Below, in pieces: positions 16,156-24,842 of a stretch of 64,000 bases of DNA; position 1 is the stretch's first letter; every line of letters begins with the position of its first letter. The notes below the pieces were generated by a model. The model searched no databases, was not told the origin of the DNA, and was given only the letters and a program-made list of their open reading frames with translations. The stretch lies in assembly GCF_003012735.1 (NCBI RefSeq), contig NZ_PXYI01000007.1, positions 1 to 64,000 on the forward strand. The letters are read 5' to 3'. The translations under genes were made by a program, and so were the position numbers. The DNA comes from Allosphingosinicella deserti. Lineage in GTDB: Bacteria; Pseudomonadota; Alphaproteobacteria; Sphingomonadales; Sphingomonadaceae.

Positions 16156-16467
16156 ATGCCCCGCTTCACCCATCCCAGGCTGGAGGACGTTCCGCTCGAT
16201 CTGGCGCTGCACGCACTGGCCGATCCCAATCGGCTGACCATGGTGGCGCGCTTGGCCGCCACCGAGCGGCTGAGCTGCACCGGCGCGGCGCCGTGCGAGT
16301 CCATTCCCAAGAGCACGCTGTCCAACCACCTGAAGCTGCTGCGCGCGGCGGGGCTGATCGAGACGACGCAAGCGGGCCGTGAGATGATCAACAGGCTGCG
16401 CCGGGACGATTTCGACCGACGCTTCCCCGGACTGCTCGACGTCGTGCTCGCCAATCGGCCCGCCTGA
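16156..16467 (+). CDS. ArsR-family transcriptional regulator
   Basis: This 103-residue winged-helix protein has LALHALADPNRLTMVARLAA at the N-terminus and a recognition region KSTLSNHLKLLRAAGLIETT, typical of ArsR/SmtB repressors. The metal-binding ELCVCDL motif of arsenic or zinc sensors is absent; a GAAPCESIP segment takes its place with a single cysteine. It may therefore sense redox or an organic ligand. It presumably controls the divergent SDR gene and itself. Confidence 0.88.
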   Translation: MPRFTHPRLEDVPLDLALHALADPNRLTMVARLAATERLSCTGAAPCESIPKSTLSNHLKLLRAAGLIETTQAGREMINRLRRDDFDRRFPGLLDVVLANRPA

Positions 16468-16902
16468 TACGTGACGTCGGACGACCCGCGCGCAGCCACC
16501 GTGCGCGCCCTGTCCGCTCATCCGTCCGATCGCGGTGCGCTCGGCCATCGCCTCAGCGGGCGGTGCCGGTCCGGTCTTCGAGACGGGTCGGAGTCCAGCG
16601 GAGCACTCGACGCCCGGTGCGATAGCCGCCCTCGGCGAGCCCGTCTGAGCATCGGGGTCGGCGCGGCCGTCGTGACGCGCAGGCGAAGGCTCGTTCGAGC
16701 TTGATGGATGACGTGGTTCGAGTCCGTCAGCCTGCTCGGCGAAACCGGAGGCCTCGCCCGCACCCGCTTCCTACCGGAACAGCTCAATCGGTGGACATGG
16801 GACAATCCGGACGCGGCCTCACCGCGGCCCGAGGACATATCGAACCGGGGAAGTTGGCCGGGAGGCCCTTTCCAGGCGGTCGAGCCAGCACACGAACGCT
16901 CT
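16468..16902. other. Intergenic region, no clear gene
   Basis: About 430 bp contain only overlapping short frames without domains or ribosome-binding sites. I see no repeat copy here. The following segment is a periodic candidate operator. Confidence 0.5.
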
Positions 16903-16949
16903 GCCAACGGCTTGGCGTCGTCTGCCAATCGATTGGCGTGATGCGCCAA
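16903..16949. promoter_or_regulatory. Periodic operator array, 21-bp spacing
   Basis: GCCAA half-sites start at 16903, 16924 and 16945, and TTGGC half-sites at 16912 and 16933. This gives two GCCAA-N4-TTGGC palindromes repeated with an exact 21-bp period plus a third half-site. The array lies about 75-120 bp upstream of the hydrolase gene. Exact two-turn spacing is typical of AraC-type activator sites, and an AraC regulator gene follows the hydrolase. Confidence 0.7.
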
Positions 16950-17025
16950 TGCTCCGAAGCGGTGAGCCGTTTAGCGCGGTTTCACCAGGCCAGCGACAAC
17001 GGCCCGGGCAGATGGAGTTAGACGC

Positions 17026-17994
17026 ATGAACAATCTCATCAAGGACGCCCTGCTGATCCCGGTCAGCCAGCCGCGACAGACGATATCGGTCAACCCGGTG
17101 ATCCTCGACCTCCCATCACGACCGATCCCGCTCGCGCTGCGCATCACGGCGCCCGCCACCGGCGACAATCTGCCGGTGGTCCTGCTTTCCCACGGCCACG
17201 GGCCGTCGCTCTACATTCCGTCGAAAGACGGTTATGGGCCGCTCGTCAACTTCTACGCCGAACATGGCTTCGTCGTGATCCAGCCGACCCACCTCAATTC
17301 CAAGGTCGCGGGCATGCCGGCCGATGCTCCGGGAGGTCCGCTGTTCTGGCGTTCCCGTGTCGAGGACATGACCGCGATCATCGACCAGCTGGGTGCGATC
17401 GAGGCCGCCGTCCCGGCGATCGCCGGCCGCATCGACCGCGATCGCATCGCCGTCATCGGCCATTCGATGGGCGGCCAGACCGCGGGCCTGCTGCTGGGCG
17501 CCCGGCTGACGGATGCGAACGATCCGGACGCGCAGAATGTCGACGTGCGCGAACCGCGCATCCGGGCCGGAATCATGCTGGCGGCGCCAGGCAATGGCGG
17601 CGCTTCGCTGAGCGAGATGGCGGCGAGCCGCTACAGCTTCTTCAACCCGGATTTTACGCATCTGACGACGCCGACGCTGGTGGTCGTCGGCGACGAGGAC
17701 GCCTCTCCGCACCTGACGGTCCGTGGCCCTGCCTGGCACGCCGACGCCTTTCACGACGGCCCGGGCGCCGACGCCCTGCTGACCATGATCGGCGGCAAGC
17801 ACGGGCTCGGCGGGATTGCCGGCTATGACGCCAGGGAAACCGACGACGAGGACCCGGAGCGCATGGAGATCGTCCTTCGCATGACCTGGGCCTATCTGCG
17901 CTCGGCCTTGTACGACGGCGACGACGCCTGGCCGGCGGCGAAACAGGCGCTCGCGGCGCATTGCGCGGGCCATGCATCCGTCGAAGCCAAATGA
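17026..17994 (+). CDS. Alpha/beta hydrolase (PAF-acetylhydrolase/chlorophyllase-like)
   Basis: This 322-residue serine hydrolase has the nucleophile elbow GHSMGG with Ser147, an oxyanion-type LLSHGHGPS segment at about 53-61, and a late GGKHGLGG histidine. No signal peptide is visible, so it is probably cytoplasmic. The layout resembles PAF-acetylhydrolase-like or chlorophyllase-like enzymes that cleave esters, but the substrate cannot be read from sequence. It lies downstream of a periodic operator and 127 bp upstream of an AraC regulator on the same strand, so regulation by that protein is likely. Confidence 0.85.
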   Translation: MNNLIKDALLIPVSQPRQTISVNPVILDLPSRPIPLALRITAPATGDNLPVVLLSHGHGPSLYIPSKDGYGPLVNFYAEHGFVVIQPTHLNSKVAGMPADAPGGPLFWRSRVEDMTAIIDQLGAIEAAVPAIAGRIDRDRIAVIGHSMGGQTAGLLLGARLTDANDPDAQNVDVREPRIRAGIMLAAPGNGGASLSEMAASRYSFFNPDFTHLTTPTLVVVGDEDASPHLTVRGPAWHADAFHDGPGADALLTMIGGKHGLGGIAGYDARETDDEDPERMEIVLRMTWAYLRSALYDGDDAWPAAKQALAAHCAGHASVEAK

Positions 17995-18013
17995 GCTGAG
18001 CCGGCGCGCCGGA

Positions 18014-18032
18014 GCCGACCGAGGAGGTCGGC
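18014..18032. terminator. Hairpin after the hydrolase gene
   Basis: GCCGACC-GAGGA-GGTCGGC has perfect seven-base arms 20 bp after the hydrolase stop. No T-run follows. Confidence 0.4.
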
Positions 18033-18121
18033 CCGGCGCACCGACGCAAGGGCACGGTGCAGAGGCTGCGTCGTGGCCTCGACCTTTCGAACCGAGCTCG
18101 TCTCTCGTAGGGGTGCGGACC

Positions 18122-19141
18122 ATGACGAACGGTTTCCCCGACAAGTGCCGCCTGCAGCCTTCCTTCTGGTCGGCGCTGGAGGCGACCGGGCTCAGCCCGG
18201 TCGCGGTGCTGCGGCAGGCCCGCCTGCCGCTGACCCTCCACCTCGACACCCGCCGCTTCTTGAGCACGGCGCAGCTGTTCGCGCTGTGGACGGCGATGTC
18301 GGAGCTCGCTGCAGATCCGGACTATTGGCTTCGCTTCGTCGAGGCGACGGAGGCAGTCGGACACCAGCCGATGTTCGTGGCCGCCTGCTACGCATCCGAT
18401 TTCCGGGAAGCGCTCGGCCGCGTCGCGCGGTTCAAGCAGTTCACCATGCCGGAGCGGATTGCCGTCGAGGAGCGGGGTTCCGAGGTCCAGATCAGCAAGC
18501 ACTGGTTCCATGCTGCGGAAGCCGAACCGGACCTCTCGGTCGACATCAGCTTTGCTTTCATGCTGTCGCTGGGCCGGCGCGGGACCGGTCGGCGGCTGGC
18601 TCCGCTCAGGCTGGAGCTGACCCGAAGCGGCACGCCGACGGCGGGACAGGAGGCGTTCTTCGGCTGCCCGATCGTTTTTGAAAGCAAGCGCGACACGCTC
18701 GTCCTGAAGGCGTCCGATCTCGATCACCCGTTTCCGGGCAGCAATGCCGAGCTGATCGAAATCATCACGCCCGCGCTCGAGGCGGCGTTCGGCCGCCTGC
18801 AGCCGCGCAGCTCCTTCTCCGAACAGGTCAAGGCCCTGCTGAAGCGCAGCCTGGCAAGTGGACGCCCGGACGTCGCCGCGGTCGCGCGCGACCTCGGAAC
18901 CAGCGAACGCACGTTGCAGCGGCGCATCACCGATGAGGGGAGCAGCTTCCGCGCGCTGGTGCAGCAGGCGCGAAGGGAACTTGGCCAGACGCTGCTTTCC
19001 GACCCGTCCGCCGATGTCGCGGAGGTTGCCTGCCTCCTGGGATTTCAGGACACCACCTCATTCTACCGTGCCTTTCGGAGCTGGGAGGGCGTCACGCCGC
19101 AGGCCTGGCGGAGCAGCAACAGCGCGACACCCTCGCGCTGA
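18122..19141 (+). CDS. AraC-family transcriptional regulator
   Basis: This 339-residue protein has an N-terminal ligand-sensing domain of the PF12625 type (ATGLSPVAVLRQARLPLTL opening, WLRFVEATEAVGHQP). The C-terminal DNA-binding domain has two helix-turn-helix units (PDVAAVARDLGTSERTLQRR, then ADVAEVACLLGFQDTTSFYR and the closing WEGVTPQAWR). I use the ATG at 18122 since this matches family length; a longer open frame upstream has no ribosome-binding site. It probably acts on the 21-bp-spaced sites at 16903-16949. Confidence 0.92.
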   Translation: MTNGFPDKCRLQPSFWSALEATGLSPVAVLRQARLPLTLHLDTRRFLSTAQLFALWTAMSELAADPDYWLRFVEATEAVGHQPMFVAACYASDFREALGRVARFKQFTMPERIAVEERGSEVQISKHWFHAAEAEPDLSVDISFAFMLSLGRRGTGRRLAPLRLELTRSGTPTAGQEAFFGCPIVFESKRDTLVLKASDLDHPFPGSNAELIEIITPALEAAFGRLQPRSSFSEQVKALLKRSLASGRPDVAAVARDLGTSERTLQRRITDEGSSFRALVQQARRELGQTLLSDPSADVAEVACLLGFQDTTSFYRAFRSWEGVTPQAWRSSNSATPSR

Positions 19142-19406
19142 GGCGAGCCGCGGCTCCGCGGAGGAGGCCGGCTGATCTCCGATGCCTGTCACCGCAGACG
19201 GCGGTCGCGTCCGCGATCGCCAGCTATTCGTGAGACGTCCGCCGCCGCGGCCAGGGATCGCAGCGGCAACCGCTGGATCCGGTGGTTCCCAGACTGCCGC
19301 ACGACAGACCACCTCCGTCGGACATTCACCTGGAGGCGCTATCGGGGCGGCGCAGGCACTGTAAGGCCCTGGGTGAATCTGGGGGCGGTATGCGCCGTCG
19401 GGCAGG

Positions 19407-19976
19407 CTAGGCAGGCTTCATCGCGCTCCAGGCTGCGTCGCTAAGCAGTTGTGCAGATTGCTCGGTAACTTCGCGTATCGACGCCCCGGCTGCCCTCAAA
19501 TATTCGAACGCCGGACCAAGGATCAGTGCTTGCGCCAAATCGGGGTCACCGATCGCGATCTCGCCGCACGCGCTCAAGCGCACAAGCGTTACCCGGCTCG
19601 CAGCGCGTCCTTCTTTCAGGAAGGCTCCTATTCCGTCGCCTGCCTGACCTTGCTCGCCCAAAGATCGAATATGATCGAGGATCTGGAAGCCGGCAGGATC
19701 GGACCTTGCCCAGGCCAGCAGACCCTCCACGGTGCCGCGGATCAAACCCTCCGCATCTTCGGATCGTTGAGCGTCGAGGGTTGCCCTCGTCCAGGCGCCG
19801 ACGGCCTCCGTCACCAGCGCCAGGGCGATGCCCTCCTTGCTTCCGAAGGCGTGATAGATGCTTCCGGTCGTGGCGCCGCTCGCATCCCTGATGTCGGCGA
19901 TGCTGGTAGCGTTGAACCCCTTCTCAAGGAACAATGCCCGTGCGGCCATCGATATCGATCGGCGTCTCTCGCTCAT
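19407..19976 (-). CDS. TetR/AcrR-family transcriptional regulator
   Basis: This 189-residue protein has an N-terminal helix-turn-helix (AARALFLEKGFNATSIADIR, then ATTGSIYHAFGSKEGIALAL) and a helical ligand-binding C-terminal domain (RGTVEGLLAWARSDPAGFQI). TetR proteins repress and are released by small ligands. Two copies of a 15-bp palindrome lie just upstream in the gap to the divergent gene at 20064, so autoregulation and control of that gene are likely. Confidence 0.92.
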   Translation of the reverse strand: MSERRRSISMAARALFLEKGFNATSIADIRDASGATTGSIYHAFGSKEGIALALVTEAVGAWTRATLDAQRSEDAEGLIRGTVEGLLAWARSDPAGFQILDHIRSLGEQGQAGDGIGAFLKEGRAASRVTLVRLSACGEIAIGDPDLAQALILGPAFEYLRAAGASIREVTEQSAQLLSDAAWSAMKPA

Positions 19977-19978
19977 CC

Positions 19979-20016
19979 TAGAATATCGTTCTAAAGTTTG
20001 CTAGAACATCGTTCTA
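19979..20016. promoter_or_regulatory. Two tandem TetR-type operators
   Basis: TAGAATATCGTTCTA (19979-19993) and TAGAACATCGTTCTA (20002-20016) differ at one central base and repeat with a 23-bp period. The first begins two bases from the tetR start codon. Confidence 0.8.
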
Positions 20017-20063
20017 CTCGCAGCAGAGGTGCGTGACAATGCTGCGTCTGAAAGGGCTTGGAG

Positions 20064-20369
20064 ATGGCATGGGATCTGCGAGGCGCACTGCTCAAGAAGG
20101 AGGAACGGGAGACGGCAAGGCTCATGGACTTCGAGTTTCGGCTGCGCGCACGGACGATGCGCGTTCTTGCGGCGCGCTTGAACATTCCTTCCGAGACCTT
20201 GGTGCCTCGCATCGCCGAGGGGACGGACGATAGGATCCTGAGGGCTCTTGCCCGCGAACGTGAAGAGGATCTCGCGGCTCTCGGGACTATCCTCGGCGAA
20301 GCGACCTCGGAAGCAAGGGAACAGCTCGTGAAGGAGCTTGGAGATCCGGCGCCGTACAGGCTGGCTTGA
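20064..20369 (+). CDS. Hypothetical helical protein, 101 aa
   Basis: Unrecognised cytoplasmic protein rich in arginine, glutamate and leucine, predicted to be almost all helix (RETARLMDFEFRLRARTMRV, ILRALAREREEDLAALGTIL). It is divergent from the TetR gene and downstream of the paired palindromes, so it is a likely regulated target. GGAG abuts the ATG at 20064, and a TTG at 20058 is an alternative start. Confidence 0.6.
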   Translation: MAWDLRGALLKKEERETARLMDFEFRLRARTMRVLAARLNIPSETLVPRIAEGTDDRILRALAREREEDLAALGTILGEATSEAREQLVKELGDPAPYRLA

Positions 20370-20703
20370 CGACGCAATGGTGCCATGGGCGGCAGCGTGA
20401 CCGTCGGATCATCGCTTATTTGGGCGACCCTTTCCACTGTCATGGAGGGACGCGCTGGAGGGCCCGGTCATCGTGACAGCCGTTGCGCTGCGCCAGCCGA
20501 TCAGCGCCCTTGTCGCCATCAGCAGCGCCAGTCGCGCGCGCAGCGCACCATGTACATCCACCAGGGCGGCAACAGCATGACCGGTTCCGCGGGTCGTCAG
20601 ACGATCCGTAAGCGCGATCATGCTGATTTCCTCGACGCCATTGGTAGGAAAACCTCATTCGGCTATGTCCTGGTCAACCGCTGAGAAGGGAACGCCTCCG
20701 AAT
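20370..20703. other. Intergenic region, no clear gene
   Basis: Short frames on both strands show nothing recognisable. No full repeat copy is seen. Confidence 0.45.
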
Positions 20704-21375
20704 ATGATCCGTGTCCTTACGGCAGGAACGCTTATCTTTGCGCTTCCAGGCTGCGGAGACGATGCGGCCCCGGCCAACACCACGGAAGCTGCCGTGACCG
20801 CCGTGGTTCCCGAAGCAAATACTGCGGACCTGCCCAGCCCTAATGTCACCTCCGATCCCAGCCCGCCTGCTGCTGCTGCTGCTGGCCTCGAGGTTGAACC
20901 CGCTGCAGCCACTCTCCCTGGGGTTGGCGACGACGCGTTGCCCGGCACGGAGCTTCCCGCCGAGCAGTTTCACGGTCGCTGGATCGTCGAGCGCGTCGCC
21001 GCCGATGCTACCGCGCCCCCGGGCTTCACGCCCGACCGGCGCTGGATCGACAGGACGCTACAATTCGACGAGGACGCGGTGGGTTGGATTGGCGAGGCTG
21101 GATCGATCGCCGGATCGGCCCGGTGCGAGAGCCCGACCTGGTCGATCATCTGGACCGCCGCGAACGTCCGTCAGCTCGCCCAAATCTTCCGTCCGGCTTG
21201 GTCGGCGTTGAACATCCCACTCGATCGCGTCGGACCGGCGCACCATTGGGAATGCGACACCGCCGAGCCGACGTCATTCGGACCGAACGAGGGCATCGTC
21301 TTCCCCGTCGGCGACGACCAACTGGTTCTAAACTGGATGGATCATACGATCCTGCTGCTACGACGCGCCCGATGA
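20704..21375 (+). CDS. Putative lipoprotein, 223 aa
   Basis: The N-terminus MIRVLTAGTLIFALPGC is a type II signal with lipobox LPGC. A 60-residue alanine, proline and threonine-rich linker follows, then a folded domain (FHGRWIVERV, DRRWIDRTLQFDEDAVGWIG) that resembles small lipocalin-like or META-like barrels but cannot be assigned. The ATG at 20704 puts the signal at the N-terminus; the longer frame upstream has none. Confidence 0.7.
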   Translation: MIRVLTAGTLIFALPGCGDDAAPANTTEAAVTAVVPEANTADLPSPNVTSDPSPPAAAAAGLEVEPAAATLPGVGDDALPGTELPAEQFHGRWIVERVAADATAPPGFTPDRRWIDRTLQFDEDAVGWIGEAGSIAGSARCESPTWSIIWTAANVRQLAQIFRPAWSALNIPLDRVGPAHHWECDTAEPTSFGPNEGIVFPVGDDQLVLNWMDHTILLLRRAR

Positions 21376-21555
21376 TTGCTGGTCGTCCGACCTTCCCGTT
21401 CGTAGGGCGCGCCATGACCGGACTTTAGAACGCGCGAACCCGTCCGGCTGAACCGCCCGCCGGACCCCCGGGTTTGGCCGCTTCATCGCCGAGATCGATC
21501 CCTGGCGCTCGACGGCGTCTCGACGTGATCCTGCGTAAGGCGGTGACTTCCCGGC

Positions 21556-22134
21556 CTATTCGCCGTGGAGTTCCATCTGCCACAGTTCGGGATAATCCCG
21601 AACAAAGCCGTTGTCTGCGACGAGCAGAGTTGCCTGGTACGGACCCTGAGGGGAGTCGTAGGCGTAAGCGTCTTCCGATACGCGGTGATATATTTGGGGC
21701 AGGGGGCTCAGCGTGGTGCAACCGAGATCGAACCATGCAACCGTGATGCGGGCCGACTGCCCGATCTGCAATGCCATTCGCTTCAATTGCGGATGATTGG
21801 TGGCCGGGGTGAAGCCGAAATCCAGATCGCGTGCGTCCTCCAGTCCGTGCTGAGGTTCACCGTCCAGTCGCCAGCCTCTTTCGTCCCGTTCGATCCGATG
21901 TTCGACCGCCTCCGTACCGATCATACCATCAATGAATCCACGTCTCGTCGACCAGTCAGCAGCGAGATCAAGGCCGTACCGGACGGCGACCGGCTTCGAC
22001 TCGTTCAGGTAAACAGCGGTTCCTGTCAGCAGCCATCCGTCCGTTTGCTTCCTGACGAAGCCGGCATCATGCCCGCTGGTGTAGAGCGCTTTCCAAAACG
22101 CTGTGCTCACACGAGGCCTCCCTGGTTTGTTCAC
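21556..22134 (-). CDS. Putative glycolipid-binding protein (PF06475-like)
   Basis: This 192-residue protein matches the pattern of PA1994-type glycolipid-binding proteins: GWLLTGTAVYLNESKPVAVR, YGLDLAADWSTRRGFIDG, then a strand-rich core, LDFGFTPATNHPQLKRM and a closing VRDYPELW. The fold is a beta sandwich with a lipid-binding groove, known structurally but not functionally. The start is a GTG at 22134, with another GTG eight codons downstream. No signal peptide is seen, so it is probably cytoplasmic. Confidence 0.75.
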   Translation of the reverse strand: MNKPGRPRVSTAFWKALYTSGHDAGFVRKQTDGWLLTGTAVYLNESKPVAVRYGLDLAADWSTRRGFIDGMIGTEAVEHRIERDERGWRLDGEPQHGLEDARDLDFGFTPATNHPQLKRMALQIGQSARITVAWFDLGCTTLSPLPQIYHRVSEDAYAYDSPQGPYQATLLVADNGFVRDYPELWQMELHGE

Positions 22135-22444
22135 GATAGACTGCCGCGGTTCGATGTCCAGAGCGGGTTGCAGGCCCCTTCAGGAACCCGGCCAATCTCG
22201 ACGAAGTGCACAAGCGGCCTGTTGCGCGCTACCGGACGTTCGCCATGGCAGCCTGCAATCGCCTCTGACCAGATGGATTGAGTGACACGGCCACCCACCC
22301 GTTCAACCGAGAGCAGGTGGTCCGGTCAGAAACGGCAGCAAATTGTACCGGCGCAGCGCAGAGGCATGTCGCTTCGGCGCTGCGGCTTCCACAGAAGGTC
22401 GGGAGGCGCATGCCTGCGGCCAGATCGCCGGGCGCTCACCCCAG
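22135..22444. other. Intergenic region, no clear gene
   Basis: About 310 bp with only uninformative short frames. No repeat copy is recognisable. Confidence 0.45.
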
Positions 22445-22861
22445 TTAACGGGCAATACGCTCGATATAGACGATGTTGGTGATCCGTCCATTCTCCACCT
22501 GATAGGCGGTGATTTCATCCGATGTCTTGCCTCCGGAAAGGCCGGTGACACGATCGTGCACGACAACCTTGTCGCCGAGGCTGATGAGCTCAACGATCTT
22601 GACATGGAGATCGGGATTGGCGGCGAAAGACTTGGCATAGGCCTGCCGATTATGCGCGACGCCTTCCGACGCCAGCAGGCCAGGGAAACGGAACTTCCGG
22701 ATATCCGGATGATAGAGGTTCAGGAAGCGCTCCAGATCCCCCGTGTTGGCCGCTTCCGTGTAGGCCCGCACCACTGCCTCGGGCGAAGGCGCCGGTTCAG
22801 CGTGAGCGGCGCTGGCGACAACCAACAAGAATGCGGCAGTCGCAACAGAAAGGCGCACCAT
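22445..22861 (-). CDS. Secreted NTF2-like (SnoaL-type) protein
   Basis: A signal peptide (MVRLSVATAAFLLVVASAAH) precedes an NTF2-like domain of about 115 residues: AVVRAYTEAANTGDLERFLN, YHPDIRKFRFPG, then VVVHDRVTGLSGGK and a final DEITAYQVENGRI strand. Such domains act as small-ligand binders or isomerases; the exported form has no known role here. The length is normal for the family. Confidence 0.8.
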   Translation of the reverse strand: MVRLSVATAAFLLVVASAAHAEPAPSPEAVVRAYTEAANTGDLERFLNLYHPDIRKFRFPGLLASEGVAHNRQAYAKSFAANPDLHVKIVELISLGDKVVVHDRVTGLSGGKTSDEITAYQVENGRITNIVYIERIAR

Positions 22862-22984
22862 CTTCCATCTCCATCGTCCGGTATGGACATCGATGGGAAT
22901 GCAGAATGAAGATTGGTGGGTCTTGAACGATATTGCACAACGCGCTCAGCCGAGGGTCGCGGCAAGAGCTCGGGCGAAACGCCA

Positions 22985-23075
22985 TCGGCGCTCAAGCACA
23001 GCCGCATGCCCGGTGCGGGGCGGACCCGGTCGACCGCGCAGGAACAGCAGGGCAGGGTGGATGAGCGAGGCAATG
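22985..23075 (+). repeat. R17: decayed right half of the dispersed repeat
   Basis: Recognisable parts are CCGGTGCGGGGCGGACC, CAGGAACAGCAGGGCAGGG and GTGGATGAGCGAGGCAATGT. The left part is not recognisable. Confidence 0.5.
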
Positions 23076-23423
23076 TTCGCCGTCTTCCGACATCCGCCAG
23101 CGCACTGGCTTCAAGCACAGCGTTACACGCCTGTCCAAATGCCGGCCTCGCCATTCAGCGTTCGAAGCACGGGATGTGCATCGCGGCATCAGAGAACCGC
23201 TCTCCGGGCGGTCCAAGCACGTGGAAAGTTGTCGATACCGTCGCGTTGATATCCGATCCCAGGGCCGCTCTCACAGACAGCGCAGGCCGAGGCCTGTCCA
23301 ACCATCGCCATCCTCGATCCCGGGTCCCCTTGCGAGACCCCTGATGATGCGTTCAAGTGAGGCGATCTGCCTCGCCGGAGACAGGCGGCAACTTGGCCGC
23401 TTCCCGTCGATGGGCGGCGGGCT

Positions 23424-23445
23424 CAATGTCCGGAAAGGGTCGACC
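23424..23445 (+). repeat. R18: isolated left end of the dispersed repeat
   Basis: CAATGTCCGGAAAGGGTCGA matches the R6 left end base for base, but the sequence after it does not continue the repeat. Confidence 0.6.
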
Positions 23446-23712
23446 AGGATGCGCGAGAAGGGCAGGGGCCCGGGCCGATCTCCATTGTGTGGCGGTTGCG
23501 GGAGAGAGTGATGAACAGGCGTGAAGGTGCGGTTGCAAGCTTCGCGGGCCAGGCGGCTGCGTGTCCGCGTCACTCTGCTCCGCGCCTGCGCCACCTGCAT
23601 TTGCTCAGCCGGGCGCTCACACGGATGGTTTCGCCGGCGACTGTATCCGAGCTATGAGCAACGCGATCCGCCCGCATTTTGCCCACAACGGACTTCCTGC
23701 CCGAGGAGATAG

Positions 23713-24612
23713 ATGTTGCGCCGTCCTATGCTCGGTCAGCTGTCGCTTCTTGCAACGATGGTGTTGTTGATGTCTGAAGCCAGGAGCGAGGCGCGGGAGA
23801 CGGGCGGCCGGTTCGATGTCGGCGGCCGGTCCATCCATATCGCCTGTCGGGGAACGGGCCACCCCACCATTGTGGTCGACGCCGGACTCGGTACGGCACC
23901 CGCCACAGACGAGGGGTGGCAACGTATAGCCGGCAGGATCGCGACGACCACCCGCATCTGCCTGTATGACCGCGCAGGTCTTGGCGGCAGCGATCCCGCG
24001 ACCGACTTTCCGCGCACGAGCATGCATGCGGCGGCCGATCTGCACGAGGCGCTGCGCAAAGCCGGCGTCGAGGGGCCCTTTCTGCTCGTCGGCCATTCGA
24101 TCGGCGGGCTTCACGCGCAGGTCTTTGCCAGCCTCTATTCAGCTGAAACCGCGGGCCTGGTATTGCTCTCCTCGACGCACCCGGACCAGATCGAGACTTG
24201 GCTGGCACTGCTGCCAGCTTACGCTCCCGACGAGGAAAAGGCGATCACCGAACTCCGTGCTTTCCTGACCAGCATGGCCGAGGATCCGACGCGGAACGAG
24301 GAGAGGCTGGCCTTTGTGCCAAGCGCGGCGCAGGCGCGCAGCTTGTCGACACTCGGTGCCAGGCCGGTGGTCGTCGCGACGCATAGCCCGCGTTATCGCA
24401 TGGTGCCCGGATTGTCCGAACCGCTGGCGATGAGGCTGGAAACGGCGACCCAGCGGCTCCAGAAGCGCTTCCTTTCGCTGTCGTCGAATGCGCGACAGAA
24501 TATCGCCGCAACCGCCGGGCATGGGCTGCCCCACGAGGATCCTGAATTCGTCATCGAGAACATCCTGCAGGGCATCGCGCTCGTCCGCGGTGCAACCGTT
24601 CGCCCGAAGTGA
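23713..24612 (+). CDS. Exported alpha/beta hydrolase
   Basis: This 299-residue enzyme has an N-terminal signal-like segment (LGQLSLLATMVLLMSEARS), an oxyanion-hole strand PTIVVDAGLG, the tyrosine-containing YDRAGLGGSD, the nucleophile elbow GHSIGG with Ser129, and a late histidine in GHGLPHEDPE. It is probably periplasmic; the substrate is unknown. It stands alone between a gene-poor stretch and the RTX gene. Confidence 0.82.
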   Translation: MLRRPMLGQLSLLATMVLLMSEARSEARETGGRFDVGGRSIHIACRGTGHPTIVVDAGLGTAPATDEGWQRIAGRIATTTRICLYDRAGLGGSDPATDFPRTSMHAAADLHEALRKAGVEGPFLLVGHSIGGLHAQVFASLYSAETAGLVLLSSTHPDQIETWLALLPAYAPDEEKAITELRAFLTSMAEDPTRNEERLAFVPSAAQARSLSTLGARPVVVATHSPRYRMVPGLSEPLAMRLETATQRLQKRFLSLSSNARQNIAATAGHGLPHEDPEFVIENILQGIALVRGATVRPK

Positions 24613-24842
24613 GCGCCGCAAAGCGACGGCTTCGCGTATCGGTCCTCGTATCCAAGATTGAATCAGCATCTTCCGCGTCGACGTGGGTGACCTGCTTCGC
24701 GAAACCCGGCGCCCTGCTCACTGCACACCGAAGGTCGTTTGGGATGGGTAAATATCTACGAAAACAGTGACTTGAAAAAAGCACTTGCTATCGAAGCGGA
24801 AATCTTTAGCCGCGCAAAAGTATGCTTAAGAAAGGGTGTCGA

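Larger units (their letters stand above)
22862..23712. other. Long intergenic region with repeat debris
   Basis: About 850 bp without a convincing gene. It contains a decayed right half (22985-23075) and an isolated left end (23424-23445) of the dispersed repeat, suggesting lost modules. Open frames on both strands lack domains and ribosome-binding sites. Confidence 0.55.
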
